NCBI GenBank assembly: GCA_021399435.1
Contig: JAJTUP010000004.1
Span: 310,001 to 374,000 of the forward strand
Source: Diaporthe sp. PMI_573
Taxonomy: Eukaryota; Ascomycota; Sordariomycetes; Diaporthales; Diaporthaceae
Direction of reading: 5' to 3'
DNA length: 64,000 nt
Below are positions 34,337 to 45,926 of the stretch, piece by piece; the first letter of the stretch is position 1, and each line of letters starts with the position of its first letter. Below the pieces are notes generated by a model that saw nothing but the letters and a program-made list of their open reading frames with translations, had not been told where the DNA came from and did no database searches. A program made the position numbers and the translations under genes.

Positions 34337-36018
34337 TCATGAAGAGAACTGCACCGCCAGCCCGACCCCTTGGAAGGGCGCGTCTAGTCTCCGGAGGTCG
34401 ACGTCGGTGCCTAGGCTGAACAGCAGGGACTTGTAGCGCCCCTCGTACATGAGCCCGACCCGCATGTGCTGGTCGCAGCGGCACTTGACCACGCCGGCGG
34501 GCGAGTCCTCGTCCCCGTCGTCGGGCCACTCGCCGCCTCCGAACGATGACACCTCTCCCAGCTCCCCCGTGGTGGTGAGCTTGGCTCCTGTGGAAGGGTC
34601 GTACTCCTCTTCTGGCGTGTTCTTGTTGTCGTCGCCGTCGAGTCGCCATTCCAGCTTCGCCTGGAAACTTCGCTGTTTTGGGGGAGGGTGTGCCGCTGGT
34701 AGTGCCGTTGTTGTCGAGGCCGCCGCGGCGGTCTTAATGGAGTTGTTGCTGACGTCCCTCGCGTGCATCGCCTCCGCGAGGCTCGGGTCGACTTCGCGGT
34801 CCAGCCCCGCCCTGGCAGCGAGGACCGCCTCGGCCTCCTGCGGTGGGATATCAGCTGGGTCCGCGATGCCTTCATTCCCTACCACACTCGGCCAAGCAGC
34901 AGCAGCAGTGGCCGGTTCAGACGGCGTTACTGCTCCTCCCTCTTTCCTCGCCCGGCCGCCCCGCCACAGCTCAACGCCTAATGCCCAATCGCTCTCGTAG
35001 CTGTAGATGTTGAAGCCGAACTGGCTGGCCAGCGTGCAACCGCGGCCCGCCATGACGGCATAGGTGGCGCTGAAGTGCCCCAGCAGGTTGAACGTCAGCG
35101 CCGCCGTCAGCGGGGTGCCCGCGTGCGTCGGAAGGGTCTGAAACCGCCCGCCCAGGCTGAGCCCGCCCGACTTGTTGAGCAGCCCGTAGTAGATCTCGCC
35201 GCCGACGCTGAAGCGCCCGTTGACGCGCTCCCTGTCGGCATTGTTGTTGTGATTGCTGCTGCCGTTCGTGGCGACGGCGGCCGGTGTCTGATCTGAGAAG
35301 GGCGTGATGGGTATGGCCGTGCTCGGTAGTGATGCTGCTGCTGTCCCCGGGACCATTTCGGAGGTGTTGCTTCGCAGCGGCGGGTTGGTCGCATTCCACA
35401 GCCCCCGCAGGCCCAACACACCACCGTCCGACGAAGCGAGCGTCTCGAGGCCGAAGCGGCCTGCAGGGTCGTCCCACGAGGCCAGGGCAAGCGCTGTGCC
35501 GCCGTGGTGCAGGGTCTCCTGGCTGACAGCGCGGAGGGTCAGGTTCACCTCGGGGGTGACGCGGGCGGCAAGCAGGGCCTCGAGCCTGTTCTGGGGCAGA
35601 TACAGGCGGCCGTAGACGAGGCCATGGCCGACGGTGTGCCTAGCGGCATTGGTGGACAGCGAGCGGTAGCTGCGCAGGAGGTTGGGCAGGGGGATGCGGT
35701 CCGAGCTGGTGGTCGCGTCGGTGGGCAGGGTCGAGTAGAGGTACGAGACCCAGCCGTCCTTTATACCGATGCTGTATGAGGTGCCGAACTTGGGCCGCAC
35801 GAAGGAGGAAAGGGTTATCCTGCTGCCCGTGGGCGTGGGGAAGTGTAGCAGGGAGCGGGATGTGAGGTCGAGGTTGGAGTACTGAGGCGGCGTCAGTGAG
35901 ATATTCGCAATACTCGGCACGGAAACGGGGTGTCGGTGTGCCTTACGCTGTTGTCATATGTGTTCCCGCCGCTGGCTGTGATGAAGGCCTCTTGGAGATA
36001 TTCTGTGAAGTCGCGCAT
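34337..36018 (-). CDS. mdm10: Mitochondrial distribution and morphology protein 10 (Mdm10)
   Basis: Two exons, complement of 34337-35881 and 35947-36018; 538 residues. Exon 1 encodes MRDFTEYLQEAFITASGGN, a near-invariant Mdm10 start, and the 65-nt intron joins NTYDNS to YSNLDLTSRSLLHFPTP. The rest is a chain of amphipathic beta strands (FGTSYSIGIKDGWVSYLYS, GGEIYYGLLNKSGGLSLGGRF, LTAALTFNLLGHFSATYAV) ending VGLAVQFSS, as expected for a 19-strand outer-membrane barrel. Mdm10 anchors the ERMES ER-mitochondria tether and cooperates with the SAM complex in Tom40/Tom22 assembly. Length exceeds the yeast protein because of Ser/Gly/Ala-rich loops (about residues 205-240 and 330-430), which is common in filamentous fungi. 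Confidence 0.93.
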
Positions 36019-36503
36019 CTTGATCGATGCTCACTTGCATCTGATGAAGTGCCGGCTGGGCTGTGGACGGGACGGGTTGATGATGCCCTCCTCTCGGTGG
36101 CGAGGGCTCAGCGGCCCTCGCAGCGGCAAATCCTTCAGCGTCGCGGGGACCCCTGGTTGGGCCAATTCCAGCGAGAATGTATAGTATAACTTGCTGTATC
36201 AGAGGAGTCTCATTCCATCTGGTTTCCAGGTGCTCAAGATGAGAGAAGATGAGAGCGATGTGCGAGTGATGCCTTGCTGAGTCATGCCTTGCCGATGCCA
36301 TCGACTGCTGTTAAGACTGAGGGTCCGTGCGTCTCCCGCTGGGCAGGTTGCGATGCAGGGTTCGGCAAGCATCAGCAGACCCTGAGGGCAGCCTGACAAG
36401 ATGCTCACTTTATGCACTATCTATTCATCATTTATTTGGAGACGGTCACTTCGATTCTCAGTATCTGCTTGAGGCAGGAAGGCTAAGAGGTGAGACCATC
36501 AGA
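36019..36503. other. Intergenic, 485 bp
   Basis: Contains the Mdm10 promoter and the 3' end of the HET gene. Nothing else recognised. Confidence 0.4.
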
Positions 36504-38666
36504 TCAACGGATTTCGAGCTCCTTCACGACCTTCTCTCGCTCAAACAGGATATCCAAGTAGCCTGCCTCGTCGCCAACCTTCAACGATGCATGTGCCTCC
36601 GGATCACCCTGGTGCCAAACAACACCAGCCCGTGTGTAGATGTTGTTTTCTTGGTCCTGGCACCGTAAAATTAAAAACCCTCGCTGATTCCCTCGCTGAT
36701 TCCTTCGCTGACCCCTTGCAACCTCAAGCAGACACAACACCTCTCCTCGGTGGAACGTCTGATACCCGGTATCATCGCAGTCCTCAAGGAACATGAGATC
36801 ACCTCCGACTTTGGGAACATATTTCAACCAACTGCCGTCCTGCAAATACCAGAGGTACGCCTTCCGCTCATCCTCTCGCTCCAAGCGACACAACATCGTA
36901 CCACTGCGCACCCTCAGAACACTAGTCTTTAGAGCTCCGAACCCCGGGCTTTGCAAGTATGTACATCGTGCCTCCACAATTTCAATGACAGCTTTGTCAA
37001 AGTAACTCTGGGTATCGCGGTAGCACGTCTGGCCTGCTAGTGATGCCCATGACCAAGTAGGCAACGAATAGGGTCTGTTCAGACCCAGCTTTTTCTCGAG
37101 TCCACCAAGGTTGCGCCTGCAGTACCATAGGAGGTCTAACCAAAGACTTCCTGACCACAGACCAGCCATATACTTCTCATTGGGGCGAAGGAGCTGGAAC
37201 TTCTGAGCCATAGCCGCAAGCGCAGGGAGTCTGTCGTTCCCGAAACTAAGATTGAGGGGGGAGTAACTGGTCGCCACCACATCTCGCCAGCCCTGGTCGA
37301 CAGTTACTATTTCGTCCAGTGCTGGTGCTCCATCCGCCCTCGCACCTTGAAGTTTTGCCGGATCCCACTTTCGATTGCGCTCCGGACGATATCTGTGGCG
37401 TGATGTAGCGCCACATTCGCACCTGGCGTCCTGGAGACACTGATATATGATCTCGCTCTCAGTGAAGAAGAGCACTCGTGGTGAGACCATGCGCTCCTGA
37501 AAACACCAAGCCCTCTGCAAGAGAGGATATCGTTCTCTATGTGATTCAAGTATTGCGTCGCCACTGACCTTGTCATCAAGCGGGTGTGACGGCTGGATAT
37601 AGAGCGGAAAGGTTGTGCTTGTCGCACCTTCGGTAGTACCATCCAAAACCTGGTCAAACTGGAGATTTGCTATTGGAATCGCTTGACTCCTGTTTGAAAC
37701 GGTTCGAAGACCTGCACGACTGTCACGGCCCGACAACGCCGCCACCGTGGCGTACGAATTCCTGTACACGTCGAACATCTTCACCGACTCTTTCATCCAG
37801 TCGTCCTTGGCCAGTTGGTTGATCTGGCCTGGCTCGTTTTGGATAATGCACATACTGTCTATCCACATGTACCGAACGCCGAGGTTTCGTGCAAAACGAA
37901 CTGCGTCTTGAAATGTTGCCGGCAGGTCGGCCCAACGAATCCGCTCCATTTGATCTTCCAGGTTAGAAGCTGTCGTCATGCACAGAGGGCGATAGTCCCC
38001 CCAACAATAGCTCAGAGCAATATATCGCGTGTCTAAAGCGTCGGGAAAAGTGTCGTCGAGTCTCACATCGAAACCAGTGTCAAACGCATCCACGCACACC
38101 ATTCGGGTAGGCAGAAATGCATCGTCCATATCTGAGCAACAACGCCCATGAGACCTTAGACAGTCTGTTATGCAGTTTTTCGCAAATTGGACCGAGTCGT
38201 TGGAGAACGCATTGACGTCTGTCCAGTGGCATCTGGGTACACGGTACGGGTTGAAGGAGAGGTTGACCCCATTGTCGTTGGGCGAGAACAGACGCCACCA
38301 TGAACCCGGATCCATGTCTAGCAGTGGACCGGCGGCGAGGTCTCTGCTCCCGAATCCGAGGTGATATCCGTCGATTTCCATCACACCGTTCTTAATCCCG
38401 AGTCTTTCCAGAACCAGATGCTGAACTCGGCAGTAGGCGCATTCTGGCATAGGTTTCGCAAGAATTGCATCCACATAGGAGTGCCCGCGGTCCCAGAAGA
38501 CTTGCCAAGGTTTCTGTTCCCTTAAAGCTCTTGCTCCGTGTTCGCATTCAGGCTGAAACGAGTCCCATATCGCAGTCCCGTCTTCCTCGAATTTATGAGG
38601 TAGCCGAATCGTAGGTAAAGATGGCAGCGAGCTTGAACTGTCGCCCGACGTCGCGTTGTGTGACAT
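36504..38666 (-). CDS. HET-domain (heterokaryon incompatibility) protein
   Basis: Single exon, 720 residues, start ATG 38666. The HET domain is clear: YIALSYCWGDYRP at about 215-227 (block 1), LPATFQDAVRFARNLGVRYMWIDSMCIIQN at about 248-277 (block 2), and the downstream YRNSYATVAALSG and RAWCFQERMVSPRVL segments (block 3). The C-terminal 250 residues are variable, with YSLPTWSWASLAG, a segment seen behind HET domains. HET proteins trigger programmed cell death on recognition of non-self in hyphal fusion; most genomic copies have no known partner. A 12-bp coding minisatellite (36678-36713) gives repeated NQRG. The next gene upstream is the ankyrin-deaminase-chromodomain gene. Confidence 0.92.
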   Translation of the reverse strand: MSHNATSGDSSSSLPSLPTIRLPHKFEEDGTAIWDSFQPECEHGARALREQKPWQVFWDRGHSYVDAILAKPMPECAYCRVQHLVLERLGIKNGVMEIDGYHLGFGSRDLAAGPLLDMDPGSWWRLFSPNDNGVNLSFNPYRVPRCHWTDVNAFSNDSVQFAKNCITDCLRSHGRCCSDMDDAFLPTRMVCVDAFDTGFDVRLDDTFPDALDTRYIALSYCWGDYRPLCMTTASNLEDQMERIRWADLPATFQDAVRFARNLGVRYMWIDSMCIIQNEPGQINQLAKDDWMKESVKMFDVYRNSYATVAALSGRDSRAGLRTVSNRSQAIPIANLQFDQVLDGTTEGATSTTFPLYIQPSHPLDDKVSGDAILESHRERYPLLQRAWCFQERMVSPRVLFFTESEIIYQCLQDARCECGATSRHRYRPERNRKWDPAKLQGARADGAPALDEIVTVDQGWRDVVATSYSPLNLSFGNDRLPALAAMAQKFQLLRPNEKYMAGLWSGSLWLDLLWYCRRNLGGLEKKLGLNRPYSLPTWSWASLAGQTCYRDTQSYFDKAVIEIVEARCTYLQSPGFGALKTSVLRVRSGTMLCRLEREDERKAYLWYLQDGSWLKYVPKVGGDLMFLEDCDDTGYQTFHRGEVLCLLEVARGQRRNQRGNQRGFLILRCQDQENNIYTRAGVVWHQGDPEAHASLKVGDEAGYLDILFEREKVVKELEIR
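36678..36713 (-). repeat. 12-bp coding minisatellite in HET gene
   Basis: Three 12-bp units (36678-36689, 36690-36701, 36702-36713), the first two identical and the third with three changes. They encode the four-residue repeat NQRG/NQRR near the HET protein C-terminus, so copy-number changes would leave the frame intact. Confidence 0.92.
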
Positions 38667-39869
38667 TCTCGCCGACTTGGTTATTGCACCTGGATGAAGC
38701 AGACTAGAGTGGGGGTTTCCGTGGGGTTGATGATGATGCCGTCCTTGCTTATCTGCCCGGGTGAAATCAAATCAGAACCGACTGGTTGGTTGGCTGGCCT
38801 GCTGTTGTGTGCTTGTCGGTCGTGTCATGTCGTGGTATCTGTCTATCGTCCATCGGTTTGGTCTTGCGGGCGAAGACGTCAAATGGTGGCAATCAATCGA
38901 ACACCCCTCACCTCAAAAAAGGGTTCCATGGGGCAGGGTTGGTACGTACCTACGTAGTGGCCGCTGCCGTATCTTGTGTTACATTCAGGCAGTTCAGGCA
39001 GGCGCCTGAGGGTGGATGCCTAGGGGACCGGCAGCCCAGAGAGAGGAGGAGTCGGACCCAGTCGTGAACGCGTAAGCGCGACAAGGGACAGAGGGACTCA
39101 GGGAGAGAGAAGATTAGCTACATAGATACAACTTGGGCATGTAGAACCACGTTGTGGTTATGAGCGTGGCTCACCAACTCCAACCCTCACAGTACCCGCT
39201 GCGAATTCATCCACTCTTTCATGCACTTCTCATGTTGCTGAACTTGACCATCTGCTCTGACATGTCATAGCATAGTATCCAGAACTACAGTGATATTTCT
39301 GGTGGAGTTTCACTAACATTCATGAGTGTGAAAATAGTGTGTGTTAAGAACTACGTAACTAAGCAATTCCGTGCATTTTGGTCCAACTGAACCGAATCCG
39401 CAATAAAACCTGAGGAAATTTACTTTTGAAGACGAACATCAAACGGTAGACCTCGAACTGTGACGTTTCCTCGTTCCAACTGCGCAACATTCTCGGATTC
39501 TGACAGGCGGCTGCCCCTGGTAAAAAGCAAAGGAAACAAGAGTTTTGTGGTGTAATTAGGGAGTGCTAATTTTTCAACGTAAAACATGCATGGAAAGAAG
39601 AGTCCGACGTCGTCTGACTCTCACCATTCGAGGCACCTCGATTCGGCGCAAAGACGTAACCTTCGTGAACCACAAAGTGTGGATGCCGATGTTCCTCTTC
39701 GGCGGAAACGCGTCGTGAATACTTGAAAAGGTCCTTGAAATGACTGAATACGGGCCATCAGTGAAAGACCAAATCGTACCATAGAAAATATGACCTGCTG
39801 CATGTCTGCAATGTCGAAGCATGCGGGCGGTGGCTGATGAGTGATTTGGACATTGCATTTTCCCGGACT
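38667..39869. other. Intergenic, 1.2 kb
   Basis: HET promoter side and 3' flank of the deaminase-chromodomain gene. A minus-strand frame at 39574-40017 overlaps that gene's end in another phase and is not supported. Nothing else seen. Confidence 0.45.
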
Positions 39870-41880
39870 CTAGGCATCCATGTCTTGAGTTTGAGATCCG
39901 ACCGCTTGCAGTGCCTCCCAGAACTTTCTTATGGCATCCGACGCGTTTGTCAAGTTGCTTCCAGGTTCCCAGGAGTTGTTGTCGTAGGGATAACCTCTCC
40001 ATTTGACGAGGTACCATTGCACGCCGTTTTCCTCCTTTGCTTGCAAAATCTCTTCCACTTCGAACTCCTGAGACAGCGAAGGTGACATGCTGTCCGCCTG
40101 GTTCTCTGAACCAAAAGCAGAGGACATACCTGCTGGACTTGGAGATGTGGTGATACGAGGGATCTTGGTCGATCGGGTATGAGACTCGGGAGTCGGCATC
40201 CCTAGGCGCCAGCCGGAAGGCGGAGTGACGTTGAAAGTCGCATACTGACGTATGTTATGCTGGTAAGGCTCCTCTTCGACTGGAGAGCCTCTTTTCGCAT
40301 ACTCGTGTAGCCATTTGGGCATCAGCTGCGGCGCACTGCAGGCCCGACGGCTTGTTGACATCAATGGGGTGACCGGGTCACTGTGTATCATGACACTGTC
40401 ACCTTCGTCGTCCATAGAATCGCACTGGCGGCCGGTGTTTATATTATGGTTGTTGTCGAAAAGACCTAGCTCGTCGTCGATGACGTCCACAACCTTGTGG
40501 GAACCAGAAGGCTTTGTTGCATTTGTGACTTGCTGGTAATTTCCAAGTCGGTCACGAACAAGCTGAGGTCTCTCTCCAGGTATGTACCAATCATGCGATT
40601 CGCATCGAAAAGCAAGGCCAGTCTTCTGAGTCAGGATGTCGAGGAACTAGGGTCAAGATCAGTCGCAGCCCTTACTTGCTTGGTGGTTGCCAAATATTGC
40701 ATACCTGGACGCAGCTGCTGCAGATGACCTTGTGGTCGAGATGGATCGTGGTTTCGCGAAGCCCAGACGGCAACTTGTTGAGCTGATCCTTGAGTAGAAC
40801 GATATTGTTGATCGTGAGCGCTTTTGTATTAAGCACATGGGAAAGCGCCTTCATCAGGATGTAGATGGCCAACTTTTTCTGTTCTAAGAGTTAACGACCC
40901 ATGTCATGGTTGTAATATCCTGAGAAAACTCAGATGTGCTGGAAGATCATACCTCGGAATGGCAAGCAACATACGCACCCTTTTGTTCCGAAGGGTTGCC
41001 CGGGAAGTGCTGTAACATTCCAATCCAGTCAGCACGTCTGGCATTAATTGGCTATTTGTTCCATACTGACCTGATCAAGCCAATAGTTACCCACAAGCTC
41101 AAACTCAAGAAGCTCTGCCACCCGCTTAACAAGCCCTGTATACTCCATGTCATCGAGGACATTTTCGCGCACAGCGTTGTCACCCTTGATGCCCCAGCCT
41201 GAGAGGGCAAATACCGGATTACTGTTCTCATCTGCGCCGCGGATGAAACCTGTGCATTTTCTTGCGAAGTAGCCATGTTGTGCCACCGCGACTTGTCTAA
41301 CCTCAGCGAACTCTTGTTGCTTGCTGCCCGGAGATCGAAGAAACACAAGGCGCGTGGGCGGATCCCGCAAAGTCTGCTGTTGATCTGCTTGATTCATGTG
41401 CGCAGAAGTCTGCAGCTGAGCTTTAGCAGTCCGGGATTCCTCCCGAACGGCTGCATGTCCTTGGTCGTAGGCTTCCTTGCTTTGGGGCTTGATTACCTTC
41501 AGCAGCACACGATAGATGTCCACCCGTCTGCTTGTATCCGGGCTTTTGGTGGCAATGCTTTCATACTGATGAAGCAGATTCTGGAAAAAGGCGGATCGCG
41601 GTTTCGCATAGTTTAATGGTGTATTGCCCTTGCTGTCCTTCTTGTCTGGCGAGGCCCCCTTTCGTAAGAGGTACAGAAAGATGTCGCTTCGTCCGTACAA
41701 CGCCGCAAACATGAGCGGGGTCGTTTTCGTTGCAGTCAGAGCGTTCATGCCAAGCTCCCCGTCATGGACGATCGAGCGAACAGTGGCGTATTTGTCCTGC
41801 AGGACGGCAAGATGCAGGGGTGTCAAGCCATCGAAGCTCGGGGTTGAGCTGTTGGCTCTTTCGACCCTTGACTGGGTCAT
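39870..41880 (-). CDS. Ankyrin repeat / DYW-like nucleic-acid deaminase / chromodomain protein
   Basis: Four exons, complement of 39870-40646, 40705-40878, 40953-41009 and 41071-41880; every junction is in phase, 605 residues. Ankyrin repeats cover about 17-110 (DGLTPLHLAVLQ, TTPLMFAALYGR, GNTPLNYAK). A predicted deaminase core follows: EYTGLVKRVAELLEFELVGNY, then CHSEKKLAIYIL (His287, Glu289) and CSSCVQF (Cys342, Cys345), which fit the zinc-binding H-x-E and C-x-x-C motifs; the wording closely parallels plant DYW deaminases (HSEKLAIAFG ... CGDCH). The terminal DYW tripeptide and CSC of plant proteins are absent, and about 25 extra residues separate the two motifs. A chromodomain is at about 541-594 (EVEEILQAKEENGVQWYLVKWRGYPYDNNSWEP, seen in parts), with its aromatic cage candidates. 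Reading: a cytidine-deaminase-type enzyme directed to chromatin. Activity, substrate (DNA or RNA) and role are inference. Additional 5' exons cannot be excluded. Confidence 0.82.
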
Positions 41881-43247
41881 GTTTCCGACAGAGTAGAAAT
41901 GAGTCCCTTCCTCGGAAGGTCAGTTGCGTTTTGTGGTGAGAAAGGTACTCGAATACGTGAAAGCAACAACGCAGAACGAACGTAACGCAGTTGATGACAA
42001 GACATGATAGCAGAAAAAGCGGTACATGAATGAGGGTACATGAATGAGTAAGCACTGAAAGAATCAACGGAAGGATCATCTTTGGAAGGAGCTCACCAGT
42101 GTCTGGCCTTTCTGTGAAGATGCTAAAGATGTCGGCGGTTGCAGAGCTCTCAAGGTGATGGAGGCTGCGGCTTGGGGCTGCTTCGGGGCCAGACGGGTCG
42201 ATGGAAGGGCTTTCAACGCTGTGGAAGTGCAAAAGCTGCTGAAGGAATTTTCAGAGGGGTCGTAAAACACTTGGTATGCTGGGTCGAAAGATACCCGTGG
42301 CCACCAGAGCTGGAGACACGCTGCCGGCGGGAGCCTTGAGCAGTGTACTTGATTGACGACGGCGATGTTTTCGCTTGAAGAGGAACGGAGAGCTGAAGCT
42401 GAAGAACAACTGGTAACGATGAAGAAGTTTGTGTAATACAGGAAGTGGCGGGCTCTGAAAAGTTGTTGACCGAAGAACAAAAGGTGGCCGTCAGGGGTTT
42501 CTGCTGTGGAAACTTTAGAAGTCGAAGGCAGCCATGGTGTGTCCACGCAGCTTGGCTGAGAAAGTTCAGATGAAGCAAGCTGGTAGTTTTGAAGGGGAAA
42601 GAAGACGAGTTACAAAACATAACAGGGAATAAATATGGATTTTACGGGCTGAAGCTCTATTATCTTCCTGGAACAAGTTTCGTATTATTTCAAAGGCTTT
42701 TCCTCTATGTACTAGCAACATCAAAGCCCTGATATAACTCTCTGGACACTCGTTTCGGCCGTTCTTACGTCATTCAATACGTATCCCATCTGGGATGAGG
42801 CCCCTGGCAGCTCGGTCTTGAGGATGCCCAGGTGTACAAGCCCACGCAACGAGCCAACCTCAAGGCCCATGTCCCTCTTACGGTGAAGCTAGCATGGAAA
42901 GCATCGACGTAGTATCGCCAACCGCACTCTACAGGGGCAAATCTACTTCCAGCCCAGAACTCACCTCAAATGTGGCAGCCTCGGAGGTCAGCCTTCACTA
43001 CCCAGGGATGCACCTCACAGAAATCATACGGCAAGTTGGCGTATTGAACAGTCGAAGACCAAAGGGTTGTGATGTGATGACAATGTCATTGCCAAACACA
43101 GTATTCAAACCACTTTTGCCGAGTGGACTTCTCGAGTTGAGTCATTGGATCTAGTCTGAACTTTCATTCAGACGGCTATCCAGGTAGGCAGCATTCGAGT
43201 GCTTTCCTTGGGCAGATTAACGCCCCAATCCGGTGACCAGTGCATGC
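41881..43247. other. Intergenic or unresolved 5' region, 1.4 kb
   Basis: Minus-strand frames at 42076-42620 (Ser/Thr-rich, three overlapping phases) and a stretch ending at a good donor (GTGAGC near 42098) look somewhat coding and lie upstream of the ankyrin-deaminase gene. I could not connect them in phase with confidence, so they are left as possible 5' exons, a 5' UTR, or chance. Confidence 0.35.
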
Positions 43248-44888
43248 TTACCGACCAATGTACTTCAGCTCCAGCCACCGCAAGGGAACGAACAAGACCA
43301 AGGTGAAGACCAATGTCAGTTCGTTTGCGAGATCTCCGCCGGCGCTCCCAAGCAGCATGCCTATCGGACCCGTGAACCAGGTCTGAACCATACCGAGGAC
43401 CCAGCCGACGACGCCGACGAGGAAAGCGACTAGTGCGGCGAGGCCTAGGGGAAGCTTCGAAGGGTCGTTCCAGGCCTCGAGGTCGTAGTTGTCGCAGCTG
43501 CCCTTGCGGTACATGTAATGCTCGCACCAGAGGATGATGAAGAACGAGGTGGCCCAGTAGCCGAGCAGGGAGAGGAAGTTCTGCAGGTACGCGTTGAGGT
43601 TCTCCCTGCCGCCGGCGGCGATGCCCAGGGTGATGCCGAAGAGCACGACGGTCCAGACGAAGCGGGGGATGCGGGCGAGAGGCCGCGCGAACTGCTGGAC
43701 CGACAGGGCTGACGAGTACAGGTTGATGCAGTTCATGCCGATACCAGCGAGGACCAGCACGACCAGCACGAACTTGGCGAATCCACGGGGGAATAGCATC
43801 GTCTGGATGAGGAAGCCGACGCCCTGCTCCTCATACACGTCGGCAAGCTCCTGGTCAACGCCCATGGCGGACCCCACGCAGCAGCCAAGCACCATGCCGA
43901 TGCAGGTAGAGATGCCGATGCCCATGGTGGTGAGCGTGAAGACCTTGACCTTGGAGCTGCAGAGCGAAAATGTCAGAATTAGCCCGGTCACTTCACGCCG
44001 GTGTAGGCGAGGAGACTCTGGTCTTTCTCAGCCAACACCAAAAGGAACCGGAACCACATACGTATTGACAGGGTGCTGGACGTAGTAGTCTGCAGCAATG
44101 GTAGCCCAGGATACGGACGAGCCGTAGACCACAGCCAGCAGCGACAGCACGGCGCCGGCCTTGTCGTTACCGATCAGGGTGCTCTTGGACACGACGTCGG
44201 AGCGGGGCGCCATCTCGCCGTACATGATCATAAACAGCACGAAGAAGATCGCCCAGGCATACTTCTGGTACTCGAGGATGGCGCGCAGGCCGCAGAAGTT
44301 GAGGGCGGAGCTGCAGACGGCGATGATGACGATGCCGACGATGGAGCTCAGCCTGCCGTCCGACACGGCCGACAGCGCGGACCCGGCCGTGATGGAGCCG
44401 ACGGCGCTCCACCCGATCTGCGAGATGACATTGAGTGCGGCCAGGATCTTGGACGGGTACCAGCCGAAGCTGTACCTGGCGATGGACATCTGCCGGAGAC
44501 CCGTTCCGGGGCCGAGGGTGGCACACCATCCGGCGACGGAGGCGCCGAGCAGGGTGCCAAAGATGGTGATGGGGATCGTCTGGCTGAGATCCAGGCCGAA
44601 TTCCCAGCCCAGGAACCCGGTGGACAGGCACGAGACGTTCATCGTGGCGCCGGCCCACAGCAGGGCCATGGTGGCCTGCTCGTGCCACGACTGGGGGCGC
44701 TTGTCCTCGGGCCTCATTCGCTGGATAGCCTGCGACTCGATGCCTAGCTTGGAGTCCATGGTCGCCTCAAGCGACATTAGCCTGTCTAGCATGCCAGACT
44801 TGCCACTGCCCACGGACTCCGAGGCCGAGTCGGCGGGCTGCGACCCCACGCGGTCGAGCTTCTTCTCCTCGTCGTAAGCGGGAGCCAT
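43248..44888 (-). CDS. NCS1 nucleobase permease, purine-cytosine permease (Fcy2)-like
   Basis: Two exons, complement of 43248-43956 and 44062-44888; 511 residues. After a charged N-tail the family motif RPEDKRPQSWHEQATMALLWAGATMNVS runs into TM1 (seen in parts), followed by GPGTGLRQMSIARYSFGW, a segment typical of the Fcy branch, ISQIGWSAVGSITAG, and YYVQHPVNTS at the splice site (TM6/7). About 12 helices are visible. Such carriers import cytosine, adenine, guanine or related purines together with protons across the plasma membrane. The GC content of third positions is high, like the core genes. Substrate cannot be told from sequence alone. Confidence 0.9.
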
Positions 44889-45926
44889 CTTGACAGGCGG
44901 GTGTGTCCGGTGTTGTCAGGGGTTGGGTTCACTGGTCTCGCTGCTGCTCAAGCGGGTGTTCTCGTCTCCCCCATCTTGGGAGAGGGAGAGAGAGAGAGAG
45001 AAGGAAGGGAGAAGGAGAAGAAACAGGAAGCCGGACACGCGACAGTTGGACCCTATGTGCGTTGTGAATTTTTTCCACCTCGTGTGGGCGTTGTGGAGCC
45101 GACCCTTTCTTCGCCCGTTGCATTATCCCCCGTACGTAAAGAGCTTGTTTCCCTGGCCCTTCTGCGGTTGATTGTTATCTGGCGGTCCACATTTACGAGG
45201 GTCCGGAAGGGCCCTGGACGTTCGATAGCGTCTCGCCATATTGCCACAACGGACCGACCGATGGGCGCCGGTCCATACCGTGTGTAATTGTATGACAGGG
45301 TCGGTTCGCGGTCGGGTGTCAGGCCAAAGTTTGACATGACTATGACAGATGGAATTTAGTCTTCTTCGCGGGTGTTTTGGACTCACGTCCAGGGTTGGAC
45401 CCTGACTTCTTCGCTTGCAGAGTCGGTCCACCGGCACCATGTACTCCAGCACCATCCAAAAACGAGATAGCACCCCGTCAGCAGGTACTGAAATAGGCGA
45501 CTGATGACGCATTTTGAATATCTGTTCAAATATAGTCACTCTGGGTCTTTTGTTGCTCATTTTCTGGACAAGATAGTAGCAGCTTCTGTGGTGTCGCGGT
45601 TGAGATTTGGAGTCCTCTCACATGGCTCAAGGCAGCCGGGTCACAAGGGCCGCACCCTGGCCAGATGACCAGGCTCAGCAGTTACACATGTCCAACCTGA
45701 CTTATAAACTTAGAGGTTAAGAAGAAAGGGTAAAAAGACGATCAGAACTCCTAAACACATTTTCTTTCTCTCACATCGAATTAGCATCGTTTCCTATTTG
45801 GAGTTTACACTTAGACTCAGACACGTCTCACTTGCTAATACTACCGGCCTACACCCAGAGAGCTCGTCTGACCATTAGAATATACACCAGGCAAAAGGCA
45901 CAGCCTTCAACGTATCCAACCAAATC
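44889..45926. other. Intergenic, 1.0 kb, divergent promoters
   Basis: A GA-repeat tract sits at 44980-45020, close upstream of the permease start. No gene recognised on either strand. Confidence 0.45.

Noticed and set aside
44073..44747. 224-codon plus-strand frame opposite the NCS1 permease
   Set aside because: Antisense shadow of a strongly supported membrane-protein gene with GC-rich third positions.
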